Origin: Penicillium oxalicum
Taxonomy: Eukaryota > Ascomycota > Eurotiomycetes > Eurotiales > Aspergillaceae
Reading direction: 5' to 3'
NCBI RefSeq assembly: GCF_001723175.1
Contig: NC_064655.1
Location: forward strand, 2,294,001 to 2,358,000
DNA: 64,000 nt
In this document: positions 1 to 11,722 of the stretch, piece by piece
Layout of the letters: every line of letters begins with the position of its first letter
Numbering within the stretch: position 1 is the first letter of the stretch
Position numbers and translations under genes: made by a program
Notes under the pieces: model-generated
Databases searched by the model: none
Told to the model about the DNA's origin: nothing
Seen by the model: only the letters and a program-made list of their open reading frames with translations

Positions 1-1933
1 GAATTTTTGTTGATAGGTATGAAGATCATATATGTTTAACAAATGATTCGCATGTTACATCGTGAGCTCGAGCTGTCAAGGGCTACCGTCGGATTGTCCG
101 CTCAGGTAGTTTTTTTTTGGACAAATGTACCGAGCACGAAGGTCTTTCTTTCTTGTTTTCTTCGAATAGCACTTGTACTTATAGTATCCTATCTTCAAGA
201 AAAGAAAAGATTGTCAGTTTCTCTTCATGTCCTCAAGAATCCAGACCTCCGCGCGGTTGTCCATCCACCCGCCTCTTGCATGCATCCGTCCATCAACCTC
301 GCGCCAATGGTGCCGGATATCAGTCTCGAATTCGAAAAGAATTCTTGGTCTGCTCGCGGCTGTCGCTTGTCCTTTTAGTCCTTACTACTCGACATTCGAG
401 CTCAAACAGACATGCTTTGTGCATGCGAATTCCCGGTTTGCTGTGTCCAACCACCAATTTACAGAGATTCAGTTCGGCTTGACTCGATGTAAGATTGAGG
501 TGAAATGAGTGACTGGAATGGATCAGGTTTACGCTGCCAGCTTTTTGAAAGGCTCGACAGTGTAGGCACTGTCACTCGAAAGTGACTCGTTTCCCTCTAT
601 GTCTGTTAATTGTGCGTGCTTGATATTTGCGTTGGGCGATTCCAATAACAGGGCGTGGAAGAGAAATATGCACCGTGAATGGGAAAAAAGTGATATCTAA
701 CTGCCATTGACGACATGCTTCCATTTCTCTGTGTTCTTTTGGAGCGAGAGACTGCGATCGGTCGAGTTCGAATCCATCAGACCGTTGCCACGGAAAACAG
801 CGCATGGCACGCTGTGTTACCAGAACGCTGTGTAGCAGCAACAACAGCCACAGCCGATGGCACTTTAAACAGAGACTCAAACGACATCCTTTCGGGCATA
901 AGCCTATCAACTCTCTTCTCTCTGGTGGTCTTATGTACTCCCGCAAGTGATGTGCAAACCGGAACAAGCCGAGCTCCATCTGCCTGCTGGACGTTTGCAC
1001 GTCTTTCCGCGCCTGCGTTTCCTCCGCGATGACCTCTTCCCGTCTTGAAGAGATTGGTCCGAGTCCTCTCGTCGACTGCCACGACTGACTCTCGAGATGG
1101 TGAGCCGTCAGTCGGAGATACCTGGTGGGTTTTATCACTTCATTCCATTAATGTCTTTCCCCGCATGTCTCATTCCTTCTCCCGCCCACATCTTGTCAAC
1201 AAGCACCTGCAGCCCTGCGCTCGGGGCGCTCGACACTTGGCTAGGGCATTGCTTAGCGGGATTGAGCGTCTCTTCTGCATCCATGTCAAAGCGAGTTCGA
1301 GTGATTCTTGAGTCGTTGCTACCCACCAGCGGCTCTGTTGTTTGATCCTTTCTTCCGACTCCCCCCCCTTTCCTTAAACCCTCTATCCTTCATCTCTCAT
1401 TCACCCGAGACTTTGATCGTTGGATCTGTCTTGGCCCGCTTTTTGAGAGTCGGACATTGGAACTGCATGAGTTTTTTTTTGCTTGGCGTGGAAAACGGTC
1501 TTGCATGAGTGGAACTGGATGAAGCAAGAGGTTGTTGAGTAGGTGGATTAGGTGAATGGTTTCAGCTCGATCATTAGATCATCATCTAGGACCAAGTTCT
1601 GCAAGACGTTTGATGACAGCTCGAGATTCTAGATATAAAGCTTCAGGATGGCTCTTGAGGGAAGCTCTTCTTTTTCTTTTTGTGTGCGTGTGTTTCGTTT
1701 TTGATTCTTACTATCACGCATGATTTTTATACTTTGGATCATCCGATCATCTTCCAAAGCTCTGCTCTCTTGAGTGAGAATACTTGTCTGTTCAAATTGA
1801 CGCATATACTCGCCGTTGCAAATCCCTCTCTACGCCACCTCTCTTGAGCTAATTGATCAATACTTGAATTTTCATTCATCAAATACTATCAACGTCCTCA
1901 TCCACAGCAACTGTCCAAGTCACCTGCATCACC
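1..1933. other. Intergenic region, no gene recognised
   Basis: Several frames stay open here, the longest about 188 codons on the minus strand at 572-1138. None shows a recognisable domain, a convincing exon chain or fungal-like codon use. The last few hundred bases before 1934 are pyrimidine-rich, as expected for the promoter and 5' leader of the gene starting at 1934. Confidence 0.6.
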
Positions 1934-2629
1934 ATGGCCCCCGTCGGTCCTCGAGTCTCCAAAGAAGAGTTCATGCACGCCCTGAACCTGAGCCCTCAAG
2001 ATCCACAACATGAACAATATTATCGTGCCATGCGAGTACGTCCCGTCCCATATCTGCCCATTCCATCCCTTCATACATCCATTTCCATTTCCACACAGTA
2101 TTCCTAGACTCTCTTTCAACCTCCCTCTCTCTTCTATCCAGCAATCATCCCCCCTCCTCACCAGTAAACTCACTCACTCACCCCCATTTCTTCCCCCTCC
2201 CAGGACGAAGCCATCATCGTCTACAACCGCCTCAACCAAGATACATCCCATCTCCTCGACACGGTCCGCGCTGACCCAACCACCCGCCCCCCGTTCTTCT
2301 GGCACCACATCCGACCCGATCACCAGCGATGGGCGATTATGGAAATCTGGCGCAACTCGGGCCCACTGACTCGTCCGCTGTTTGATCGCGGGGGCACCAA
2401 CGGCGAGTATGGACCGAATTGGGTGGCCGGGTGGTTGTTGTATAGTGTTTTTCGATCGAGGGATGTGCGGAATAATCGGAATCGGCGCAAGGGGATGGAA
2501 AATAGTGCCGGTGGTGCTCATGGGGGAATGGTTGAGTCTGGTAAGAAGGGAATTTCATTTTTTTTTTTCATTTTCATTTTCTTTTCTGGATCCTTTTGGT
2601 GCTTTTGAGATGGGATGTGTGTTGGTGTA

Positions 2630-2673
<44 letters not shown>

Positions 2674-2798
2674 CTGAGCTAACGTTTTGCTGCGGATTGG
2701 TGGGATGTATAGTTTCAGAGAAAAAAATGAGACAGGTGGAAGAGGCTGCGTCGTCGAAGAAAGGGTACTATGATCCGGTGCGGAATGGGACTCTCTAG
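1934..2798 (+). CDS. Small conserved fungal protein of unknown function, three exons
   Basis: Exons are 1934-2035, 2204-2540 and 2719-2798, giving 172 aa. The start is the first ATG of the frame in a good context (caccATGg). Intron 1 begins GTACGT and ends CCCAG; intron 2 begins GTAAGA and ends TTTCAG, and both keep the frame. The central exon is rich in Trp, Arg and Asn (FFWHHIRPDHQRWAIMEIW, then GPNWVAGWLLYSVF), followed by a basic stretch RNNRNRRK. There is no signal peptide or clear membrane span. I do not recognise a named family; it reads like a lineage-restricted fungal protein. Intron 2 contains a (GA)n tract. The exon 3 boundary is the least certain part. Confidence 0.7.
2637..2668. 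repeat. (GA)n microsatellite
   Basis: Uninterrupted GA dinucleotide run of about 16 units. It lies inside the second intron of the small gene at 1934-2798, so length variation would not alter the protein. Confidence 0.9.
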
Positions 2799-3233
2799 GG
2801 ACTCTAGGGACGGTCTGGGATGGGATGGAAGAGCAGATGGGTCAAAGGCAGGATCTGGATGTGTTTTTCTTTTGTATGATTCTTCCTGTGTGATCGCATG
2901 GCGGTGGGAAGATGATGGGGTGCTGTTGGGAGATGATCCACTAATTTGCCATGTTGGGAAGCTTCTATATTGTGAACGAGAAGAGAAGCGGATCTTTCAG
3001 AGGGACTCAATTTCTCAATTGGATATTTTCATACAAGTTGAAATGCCCGGACCGCAGACGCTATGAGAATGTTATGCTGGTAGAGCGAAACAGCACACAA
3101 GGATGGAGGGGGAAGAAAAAGAAAGGCCGAGAAGGACATGAAAAAAAGAGAGCAAAAGAGACGAACAAAGTCAAATGGTTTATACACACAAGACTTGGGA
3201 GAAATAAAAAATGAGATTTACCGGCAGTATTCC
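2799..3233. other. Convergent 3' intergenic region
   Basis: Holds the 3' ends of two convergent genes. A purine-rich stretch of G/A runs lies at about 3105-3175. No gene is seen. Confidence 0.6.
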
Positions 3234-4931
3234 TTATTCCTCTTCGGTGTCTCGACCATGCTTGCTCTTCTTTTGCTCATCCTTCTTTTTGTCCGAGCGC
3301 AATGCCTCGGTCACGCGTTCATCTTGCTCGTCGACACGTTCATCCCATTCAGCGTCATATTCGGCAGCAATGTTCTTGATCTCCCGACGGATACTCTTTC
3401 CCTCGTCAATCAGGGACTGCCAGAGCTGAAGATCCACGTTGTGCTTCTCATAGAGCTTTCGTTGACGGGTGCTGACGGTAAAATCGAGCGCGGACTTGTA
3501 CGAAATCTCACGGTTGTGGTAGAGGAACCACAGGTAACCACCCATCAGTGTGGACAGACTGACGAGATAGGTGACCGGCTCCATCACGTCCCAACCCAGA
3601 TCGGTTTCAAAGGTCAGCTTGTACACAGTGAACCACCACGTCGCCAGAATGCCGAATCCACCAATCGCCACCCGTTGAGCACCGCTGTGGGCCATAGCGT
3701 CACATTCATTCTTGATGTCGGCGATACTCTGGATTCGTTGTGAGAGCTTGCGCAGCCGCAGCCGCAGGAAGTATGTGCGCTCCTGGAACGATGGTACGGT
3801 CACTCGGATCTGGCCCAATCCCGCGGGCGCACCCTCAATCGTCACGATGAATTCTCCAGCTCGGGCCGCGTCACGGATAAAGTCTCCGATCTCGGTGGCT
3901 TGCGACCATCGCACAAATCGTTCGGCTTCCCCGTTGAGCGGATCGAGACTGGAATCGGTCTTTCGAGGATAGCTGTAGGTCTCCGCATCTTCTTCTCGTG
4001 ATCGCCGACGCTGTTCGACGGGGGCGCGGCCTTCGATACCCTGGGGAGGCTTGTCGTTCTTGTGGCCCTCGCGGTCTACGTCCTTGGGACTGACTTTGCG
4101 ATCGAACTGGTCCTCCACCCTCTTCTTCGGTTTGATGGCATTGTCCTCGTGTTGGAGTGCGATGAACGATATTGCGGGCGGCCGCTTCCCATGCTCGCCT
4201 TCAATCGGGGGAACCTCGGATTGAATCAGCTTCTCGAGATACGACAGGGGTTGCTGGGGGTGGACGAGGATGCCGATGGGTTCGATTCCTGTTTTTCATT
4301 ATCATGTCAGCTCTCGACTGCCTGATTTGATAACATCTTGATTGATGATCGAGGCCTCTGTACCTTTATCACTGCCCCTTTCTAGCGTTGTCAACGGAAT
4401 GATCAATTTGAAGAGGCGCGATGGTGTGGTTAACAATTTCCCTGTAGAAGCGACCTCAGCAATCTCTTCCTATTCCACTCTCCCCAAAGGTTTCTACGCA
4501 CCCTTAGTCAAATGATCGTTCCACTTATCTGCCTCGGAGCCTTTGTCGGGGCTCTTTTCATTTATCTCTGGCTCATTCGATCGAGGAGAAGGAGGCAAGT
4601 CTTCTCTCTCCGAGAGAGTCTCCAAAATTTCCTCTGTCTTTTCATTGTCTCGAATCTTCTCAATGTAGTTGGCCTTCCTGAATGACCGCGCATGTACGCG
4701 TCCCCTTAGAGGCGGAGGACAGTGAAAGGTTTCGACGGAGCTGCCAGTTATCCTGGACCGCACTGTCGTAGAGAGAATTGAGTGCAGGGGCGGCTTCTGT
4801 GCAGACGCTTTAGAGGCAATTGACCGTAGTGTGGAAGAAGTTAATGCTTGAGACTTCAGGCGAGGTGTCCATTGCTGGCTTCGGGTCAAAACACCGAAGG
4901 GGGTGCTACACCCATGTAATAATGATCGCAT
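3234..4931 (-). CDS. mcuA: Mitochondrial calcium uniporter pore subunit (MCU)
   Basis: Exons on the minus strand are 4931-4502, 4441-4364 and 4288-3234, giving 520 aa. The first exon encodes a basic, Ser/Thr-rich N-terminus typical of a mitochondrial presequence. It is followed by the MCU N-domain (LFKLIIPLTTLERG at the exon 2 junction) and coiled-coil regions. A first membrane span (GGFGILATWWFTVYKL, about 376-395) leads into the selectivity-filter motif WDVMEP at about 402-407, then a second span (STLMGGYLWFLYHN). The WDxxEP motif is diagnostic of the Ca2+ uniporter of the inner mitochondrial membrane, and the charged Lys/Glu-rich C-terminus faces the matrix. Start is the only early ATG. 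Introns use GTGCGT...TACAG and GTACAG...AACAG. Identity is very secure; the symbol follows Aspergillus usage. Confidence 0.93.
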
Positions 4932-6186
4932 CGTGGCTAAGGAATTGCTGGCGGAAGTAAAGGACGTTGCTATCTAGCCCGCGGAACCGCGACGAGGGAG
5001 CTTATGAGGACGGTGAGAGGACTTTTTGGTCAAATTGTGACCATGACGCATAACGACGTGTAGGGGGGGGGGGCTTAGAGTCAGGAAAAGTAAATCAGAC
5101 GCGCTTTGGCCTGGGCCAAGTCGACCAGGATTTCTTTGGAGACGAACTTTAATTACGGGTCGACAGTTGACCGTCAGAGGGACCTGATGCATGTTGGAGC
5201 TCGAAGCTTACGTGCGATCATCGTCTTTAATCTGGGGCCCATGCCTTGGCCAGGTGCCGGAGCCATGACGTCAACCAACAACGTGCTCTCCGCTTGCCGA
5301 GTCTCCAGTGTGGCGGCTACAGCCACACCTATTGGCCTGAGGCTACCAGGCTCGGTATAAATGTGGCTGATGCCGTGACTGCCTGTTTTGCCTGAGGCAA
5401 GAGTTTACAGGCACCCATCGCTCACCACCGAGGAATCGGAGGTCGGTGATTGAAGATACAAGGAAGAAAATGGGCATCTTCGGCGAGAGACCGGAATGCT
5501 TCGCCGGAGATTGGGATTGCGACGAGGCTGACAGAGAGTGCAAATTTCTCAATGATGGGAAACGTATTGAGATGCCTGCTTGTTTTGCCTAGGCATCAAC
5601 TCGCTTCAACTTGAGGATCAACCGGTGTTGAACTATTGGCCAGTTACTTTATGTCGTAAGTCATGATCGTGCAGGATTCCAGTGGTCATCGTTGTAAAGC
5701 TAGAGGGCCCATTCAGACACCAGGGAGTGTGGTTTTAGCAACGCTGAAAATAATCAGGAGCTTCATTTTGAAAATTCAGTACAATGTGCCAACTTCCATG
5801 AAGCAGTCTTGTGAAAGAGCTGAATTTCTCCATCTATTAAACGAGAGGACCACATAGCATATCATGCTTGAACGAGGGTGCAAAAGCGCAAAAATTCATT
5901 ATCATAAGTCGTAGCGTCGTTAAAGGTGTTCTCTTGGGTATTCTTCCATTTATTTGACCTCGGAGAAAATCTGCCAATCCCGCATATTCATCCCCAGAAA
6001 CCAACCGAGACGAGAAAAAAAAAATTCCAGCAATCTTCCGAGCGGGCGCAAACGAGTCAAAGTGAGATCCAGTCGAGATCCAATTTGCTTCCTGCCACCG
6101 AAAGCAAAGAGAAACACCCCCCTCTGAATAGGGGGTGAATCGGGTATCAAGCTCGAAATTCTCAAGATTCCCTCAAGACTATCACC
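4932..6186. other. Intergenic region upstream of the uniporter gene
   Basis: Contains the presumed promoter of the uniporter gene and the 3' flank of the gene at 6187. A G-run lies near 5062-5071, and around 5340-5420 there are several copies of a TTGCCTGAGGCAA-like palindromic word. No coding region is recognised. Confidence 0.55.
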
Positions 6187-6734
6187 TCATTCCATTCGAA
6201 TCACACTCCCAGGGCTGCTTCCACCTCGCCAGCTGTCCCCACTGCTACTTCCCAAAGTATCAATATCATCATCCCGACTGGACTTCCGTCCCGTGCCAAT
6301 GGCGACTGGAATTCCCTGAATCACGCCCCCATGGTCATGACCAGCAGGGTACATGCCATCGTTGACGGAGAAATTGCGACAGATAAGGTACGCACGCATG
6401 GCGGCGCTTTCTCGGGCAAGGGTCTCTGACTCGCAGCAAATGTCGGTTTGATACTCGCGGTTATGCACGCGTACCACGCATGTGTAGCCTGATTTGGTGG
6501 CGCTGGAACTGTAGGTTGGTTCGGGCCAGTGCCGACGGCGGCAGAGACCTGGATTATGGTTAGATGGGACACGCCCTGTTTGACGGGGAAAAGCAGAAAG
6601 ATTGTTTTTTTTCCCTTTTTCTTTTTCTGCAAAAAATGACTGGCCACTTCCAATTGTTGGTAGTGGGAGAGATGAGGATTGACGCATGATGAGGATGCTT
6701 GCCACTTACTTGCAAGGTAAAGCATATAGTACAT
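6187..6734 (-). CDS. Small protein with a dsRNA-binding-motif-like fold
   Basis: The secure part is the exon at 6548-6187. It reads WPEPTY, then GYTCVVRVHNREYQTD, then ARESAAMRAYLICRNFSV, which follows the beta-beta-beta-alpha order of a double-stranded-RNA-binding motif, including the alanine-rich last helix. The tail (VNDGMYPAGHDHGG, then a Ser/Asp-rich end) is outside the motif. The 5' end is less certain: the best model starts at ATG 6734, runs to 6710, splices with GTAAGT to the acceptor at 6549, and yields 128 aa. The motif's first helix is then weak or missing, so another upstream exon is possible. I infer RNA binding; no partner or pathway can be seen. Confidence 0.6.
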
Positions 6735-7636
6735 TGTGTGAGTGGGTCGAGATATCGCAGGGGACTTTGATCAAAGTACCACGCTCCGCAAAGCCGGCAG
6801 CCTCAGCAGCCAAGGTGGCTGAGCTGATTATCGAACTTGACTCAGGACCGGAAAGAAAATGGTTGTCAACACTCGAGGAGTAGATTGGCTATCTTGTCGA
6901 GGCTGTTGGAATCGTGTTCGGGGAGAAGGAGACTGGCGACGCGGGTAGGGCTGAACCTCTAATGCTAGGCTGTGCGCAGCTGAACAAAAGTCCTACTGAG
7001 CCTCGATGTGTCGATTATCCAGGCAGTGCCCAATGCCGTTGGTGAGATTCAAATTCACCGGTGGACGTGAGGCTGACAACTCAACCGGATCCGCAGGTGG
7101 ATATTTTTTTTGACAGCGAGAATGTGCTGTTGTTTGAAGACAGCAGTCCACTAGCCCCGAGATGATCTATGTTTAAATTGCATTAGTTTCAGTTCAAGCA
7201 GGGACGGAAATTCTAGACGGGACTGACCTAAAACGACGCAGTTGGGCCGAAAGGATCTGAATTAGGTGAAGATGGAGTGAGTGTAAGAAGCGTGAGGGAG
7301 TTGGGAAAGGACGAAGACTAAAAAAGGCAGCAAAGAACTAGAAACGACTCCACTTGGAGCAAGAATGGAGACCTTGCTACGCCACTGGTGCATGTGCGAT
7401 ATTTGCCCTGCTTCACGTAGGCTTCTACTATAGCAGACGTGGAAACATTGTGTCGGGGAACTCAGCATTGGGATGCGAGATTGCAATTGGCCTCTGTGAT
7501 CCGGAGTTTTCATGTACTATTGCTATGTAATGCGAACCAATGCTGACTATCTTCAGCAAATTTGGGATAATGAGGCCTTCTACAAAGAGCGAGCGAGCGA
7601 GAGAGAGACAGAGGGAGTGACACAGTAGGAGAGGGA

Positions 7637-7648
7637 GGGGGGGGGGGG
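7637..7648. repeat. G12 homopolymer next to a GA-rich patch
   Basis: A run of twelve G directly follows short GA-rich repeats (about 7588-7636). Confidence 0.85.
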
Positions 7649-10600
7649 AGTGTAGCGTCTGTAGTGGATTGAGGAAATTGAAAAATTGGAATCTTCTCCA
7701 ACACAGGTATGTTGAGATCCGGTCAGCTCCAAATCTGGTAAGACAATGCTGTCTTTCTGCACTGGTAGCGCGATCAAGGTCGGTCAGATCCAGGTCCGAC
7801 AGGACTCGAAAGGGACAATTCTAATTTGTCCAGCGCACCAGAACCAAAAAGTCAATTCTGGATCCAAGCTCCCCATTGGGGCTACGGAAAGCATTGGAGC
7901 CCAAGATCTTTGCTATTGTTCTTTGGGACTGAATAATGAGTTGGCTGCCGCTAAATATGCAGTGGATGCAGAGTCTCAAGGAGGCAAATTGGTAGATATT
8001 GGAGATTTGTTAGATTTAATTTCAACCCAGTTTTTCTAGTACTAGTAGTCATCCTTCAAAGAATGATCAGCCATTTTCCCTATTGAGGGTTCCTTCGCAA
8101 TTTTGAAGCCACCTTGATTGAATACAGGTGACTAGTCTGAGATTTGGCCTCCCCCACTTACGAAGAGGCGAGAAGCAGACCATGGCGGCGTTTGATTTGC
8201 ATCTCTGCGGATACACAGAATGGCCATTCGCCACAGCTAGTTATTGACTTCGTTCAGCTAGCTGGTAGAGTAACTGGTGAGATACGGAAAGCAAGAAGGC
8301 TGTTGATGTCATTGACAGTGAAGAGCAACGTGCCTACATATGAAAAATGCATGTACAACAGGGAGTACCATGCGCTTCGAACGCCCCCTCAAGCATCCAC
8401 GATTGCCTCTTGATACCTCTCAAGGCAATAGCCGCCGTGATGATCACTGGCGGGGTACCACTGCACGTTACAAATGTTTCGCGCGTTATGTATGAAAGAC
8501 AGTTACTGATGCGCTGGCATAGCTCCTCGCCAGTCGAGTCATTCCGAATCGAGAGAGACACTTTCCGGAGGGGCCAGATCTCGGCCCTGGGCAAAATCTA
8601 TGGATCCATGTCAAGATTCTTTCTCGTGATAAAGAGAGGGGGCTGGGAGGCAAATACCCATTGATGCAAGATCATATCAATGCAACTAAGGTGGATCCCA
8701 CTCCTTCATGGCTGACTGCTGCTATCAACTGCTAAAAGGACCAAAAAAAGGGCAAAAAGGTCTCACGGTCTCACGGGACTACGAGTCACTGAGTTGAAAC
8801 GAACCAGAGGAGCCGCCCGAACAGGGACCGAGTCCGGTGGTTTTAGTGGATGGCGGACATGGTGGGGGGGTCATAACTCCTAGGTTCAACGCAGGAAAAT
8901 GGCCTTCGGAGAAAGAGCAAAAGAGTGGGGGCGTTTGTCAAGTAACAGCTGGCCAATTGTACCTCTACCGCTGCTGCAATCACTTGCAGCAAGTCCAGAG
9001 ATTGCTGAATGAAATCTGACAAGCGTCCGCCTGAACAGTAGTACAGTATGGACCAATCCCACTGGTCATTGGGGCTTTAAGCGGAGATGCAGACCGCGGA
9101 AAATTCATGAGTACTTGACGACTGCAATTTATACTCAGGATGAGGAAGGTTGTAGAGCTGATAGTGGTGAGACCTCTGTTCCAGTGAGGATAGATTCAAT
9201 CTCAATCTGAGACGGTTTAATCACGGGCGATTTTGAGTTTGCATGTCCCGCCACGTAAGCAGCTAGACAAGAAGTGAGAAATATCAGTTGGCGGTAAACA
9301 AACAAGAAAGTGAGAAGAAGACTTGGCAGCGGGCGCATACTTGGAGCTACCGAGGCCGTTTGGCAGCACAGGCTCACTTCGTGTTATGTCTAATGACCTT
9401 TTTTCCCCCTTCCCCTCGCACCTTCATTCAGTCTTTGCCGCTTCTCTGTTTCTATGCAGGATGGCGCAGGCTTCGTGTCAGAGAGGATTCCCATGCGTGG
9501 CGCCACAATAATCGGTACCAGATCGGGGAATTAAGCCGTGAACCTTTCATGATCAATAGAGTTGGTCTTCTCAAAGACAGACTATTGCCCCTGGTGGACC
9601 ACGCTTCGCACACAATTGAGCAATACTCAATGAAATTATCCTCATGATCGGGGGGTTCCTGCAGAGGTCAAAAAAGGCCAGCTGTGGGAGATCGCGTACC
9701 ACAGAGCCGAGGGTGCGATTGATGAGACCAGATAGCAACCCGAGAAGGGGGCAAGTCCGACCCGGAAGACATAGTTCGGACTTGTTAATGAGCAATGGCC
9801 TGACAGAGTTACTCGACAGGCATGCGAGATGCATTGATGAGTTGGCAGTTGTGTGTTGTGTGAGATGGGGAGGCAACGAAAGCGTTCTGAATCTGCGCGT
9901 CTGTCGCATCTGAGACGAGACGGGGGGAGATCGATTGCCGGAATAGGCCAGGTGCAGCATGCGAATGTAAAGAGGTCGAGTAGACTGCCAACTTCCTGTG
10001 TAGTGGCAATCTGTGACTTTTGCAGTGATTCTTTTTGTGAGACTCTGATTGAATAAGTACCAATGGAAGGCCAGTGCAATCGAATCAACTGTACACTTTG
10101 ATTGGTTGAATCCGACCGTATGCCAGTCATGAAACCGTTCAGAGTGAATCTATTCGGAGAAAAATCGTACCTACACATCGAGGTCTTGGCCCCATAACTT
10201 GGGTACAAGACACAAGAGTAAAGGCATAGGACTATCTGGTCAGTATCACAATGTCTTTCTGTCTGATAACATATTGTTGTATTCACGCAGTCAAAGCTAG
10301 GTATCGCATTCCATCATTCTCTGTTGCACTCAAGTATTACCCAGACAGATGACTTGTTTTTCTCTGACATGCAGGACCGATGAATACTCCGTGCCTCTAT
10401 ACAAAGACTTTTTGTTTTGGAAAGAATGTGTATGAATCCAGAGCCCTATTTGAGCTATGACAACTAGCAGGTTTTCGATGTAGGGAAGTATCGCTTACCA
10501 GTTAATGATACTTTGACTTGAGGCGATAATCATCTGCTTTCAAGCCTGAAGGACATGCCTCTCGTTTCCGTGCCTACAATTTTACAATCCAGCCCTTTTT

Positions 10601-10693
10601 CCTCCTAGATGACTGATCAAAGCTGATCACTTCCTGCGCAATCAATGCATCTTTCTAACACCTCGTGAGTGGCCCAGCATGCGTGAAAAAAAG

Positions 10694-10713
10694 TTTTTTT
10701 TTTTTTTTTTTTT
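10694..10713. repeat. T20 homopolymer
   Basis: Run of about twenty T in a non-coding stretch. No flanking target-site duplication or element was found, so it is not evidence of a retro-element tail. Confidence 0.85.
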
Positions 10714-11722
10714 GATTTATTGAGGAAAATACACTCCTACAACCTATAGACCAAGCTCTGATATTCGGTGGCTGTGTGTCCTTGGCAAGAACCTGGGGGG
10801 AATGATTATCTCAACCCGATCGCATTGCGTACCAGTCAGGAAGAGAGTAGCTGAAACTTGAAATTGACGCAGTGGCTGTCTGTCTTGAACGAATGTATTA
10901 TAGCAGATCGGGAGTTAATCACCGCGCAAATCTTAAAATCGTGGTCTATCTTGTCTACGCTGTTTGATGATCCAAAGTCCTTCGGCAACCAAGTACCCTG
11001 TCTTCTGTTAAACTTTGGAAGAGTTCATGAGAAAGGCACCGTACCCCAGAAAGAGTGACCGCACCCAGGTCAAATGTGATATAAGCGCCAATCCGTTATT
11101 TTGTAAACCAAATTGGGCATTATATTTGACTCTGGCCATACCCCAGGTACCTCATCTATTGACAAGTATTAAGAGAAAGAAGTGAACGAGCAGAATAGTA
11201 AGGCGACTAATACAATTATCCATAGACGACTTGAATATTGAGACACCTTAGGAAGATTTTGCTCTACAAGTACATGAAGTGATCACGCAAGGGAAGAACG
11301 TGGTAAAGTGGCAAAGGCTACACTACCGGAGTAACAAGGATGCAACGGCATCGTTAAGAACGCGCCCAGCCATGAACGTTGCATCGGCGTTTGACAAGAC
11401 AGAGACGCCTATTGCCTTTTGTGCCAAGAGACACATGGCTGTAGATCGCCTGAGCGTCTCTGACGAAGATTCCTTCTTACAATTATATTTGGCTCATTCA
11501 CTGTACAGTTGATGAATCAGCCCGAGTAACTCCTATAGCTTGTGAACGAGGTTATTGGTCAACGAACCCCGCCGCAGCTCATTAGATGATTGGAGAATCG
11601 TAATGCGATCATACACTCTTGGGGTTTGATAACATAATTGCAAGCAGACTCGATGGGACATAAGAAGGGTAATCAAAGGTGGGTACTAATCTCATTACTC
11701 TTGAATATCGCTTAGCAGAAAT

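Larger units (their letters stand above)
6735..11722. other. Long intergenic region, no gene recognised
   Basis: About 5 kb without a credible gene. It has a (GA)-rich patch and a G12 run near 7590-7648, and a T20 run at 10694-10713. Open frames such as 9642-10286 (minus) lack domains and acceptable splice structure. The sequence becomes more AT-rich after about 10 kb. A short lineage-specific gene or a non-coding transcript cannot be excluded. Confidence 0.5.

Noticed and set aside
572..1138. 188-codon minus-strand open frame near the window start
   Set aside because: No domain, overlapping frames on the other strand, and no splice partners.
3138..3743. 201-codon plus-strand open frame over the uniporter
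   Set aside because: Antisense shadow of the uniporter last exon, which encodes WDVMEP.
9642..10286. 214-codon minus-strand open frame
   Set aside because: No homology recognised, unusual composition, and overlapping open frames on both strands.
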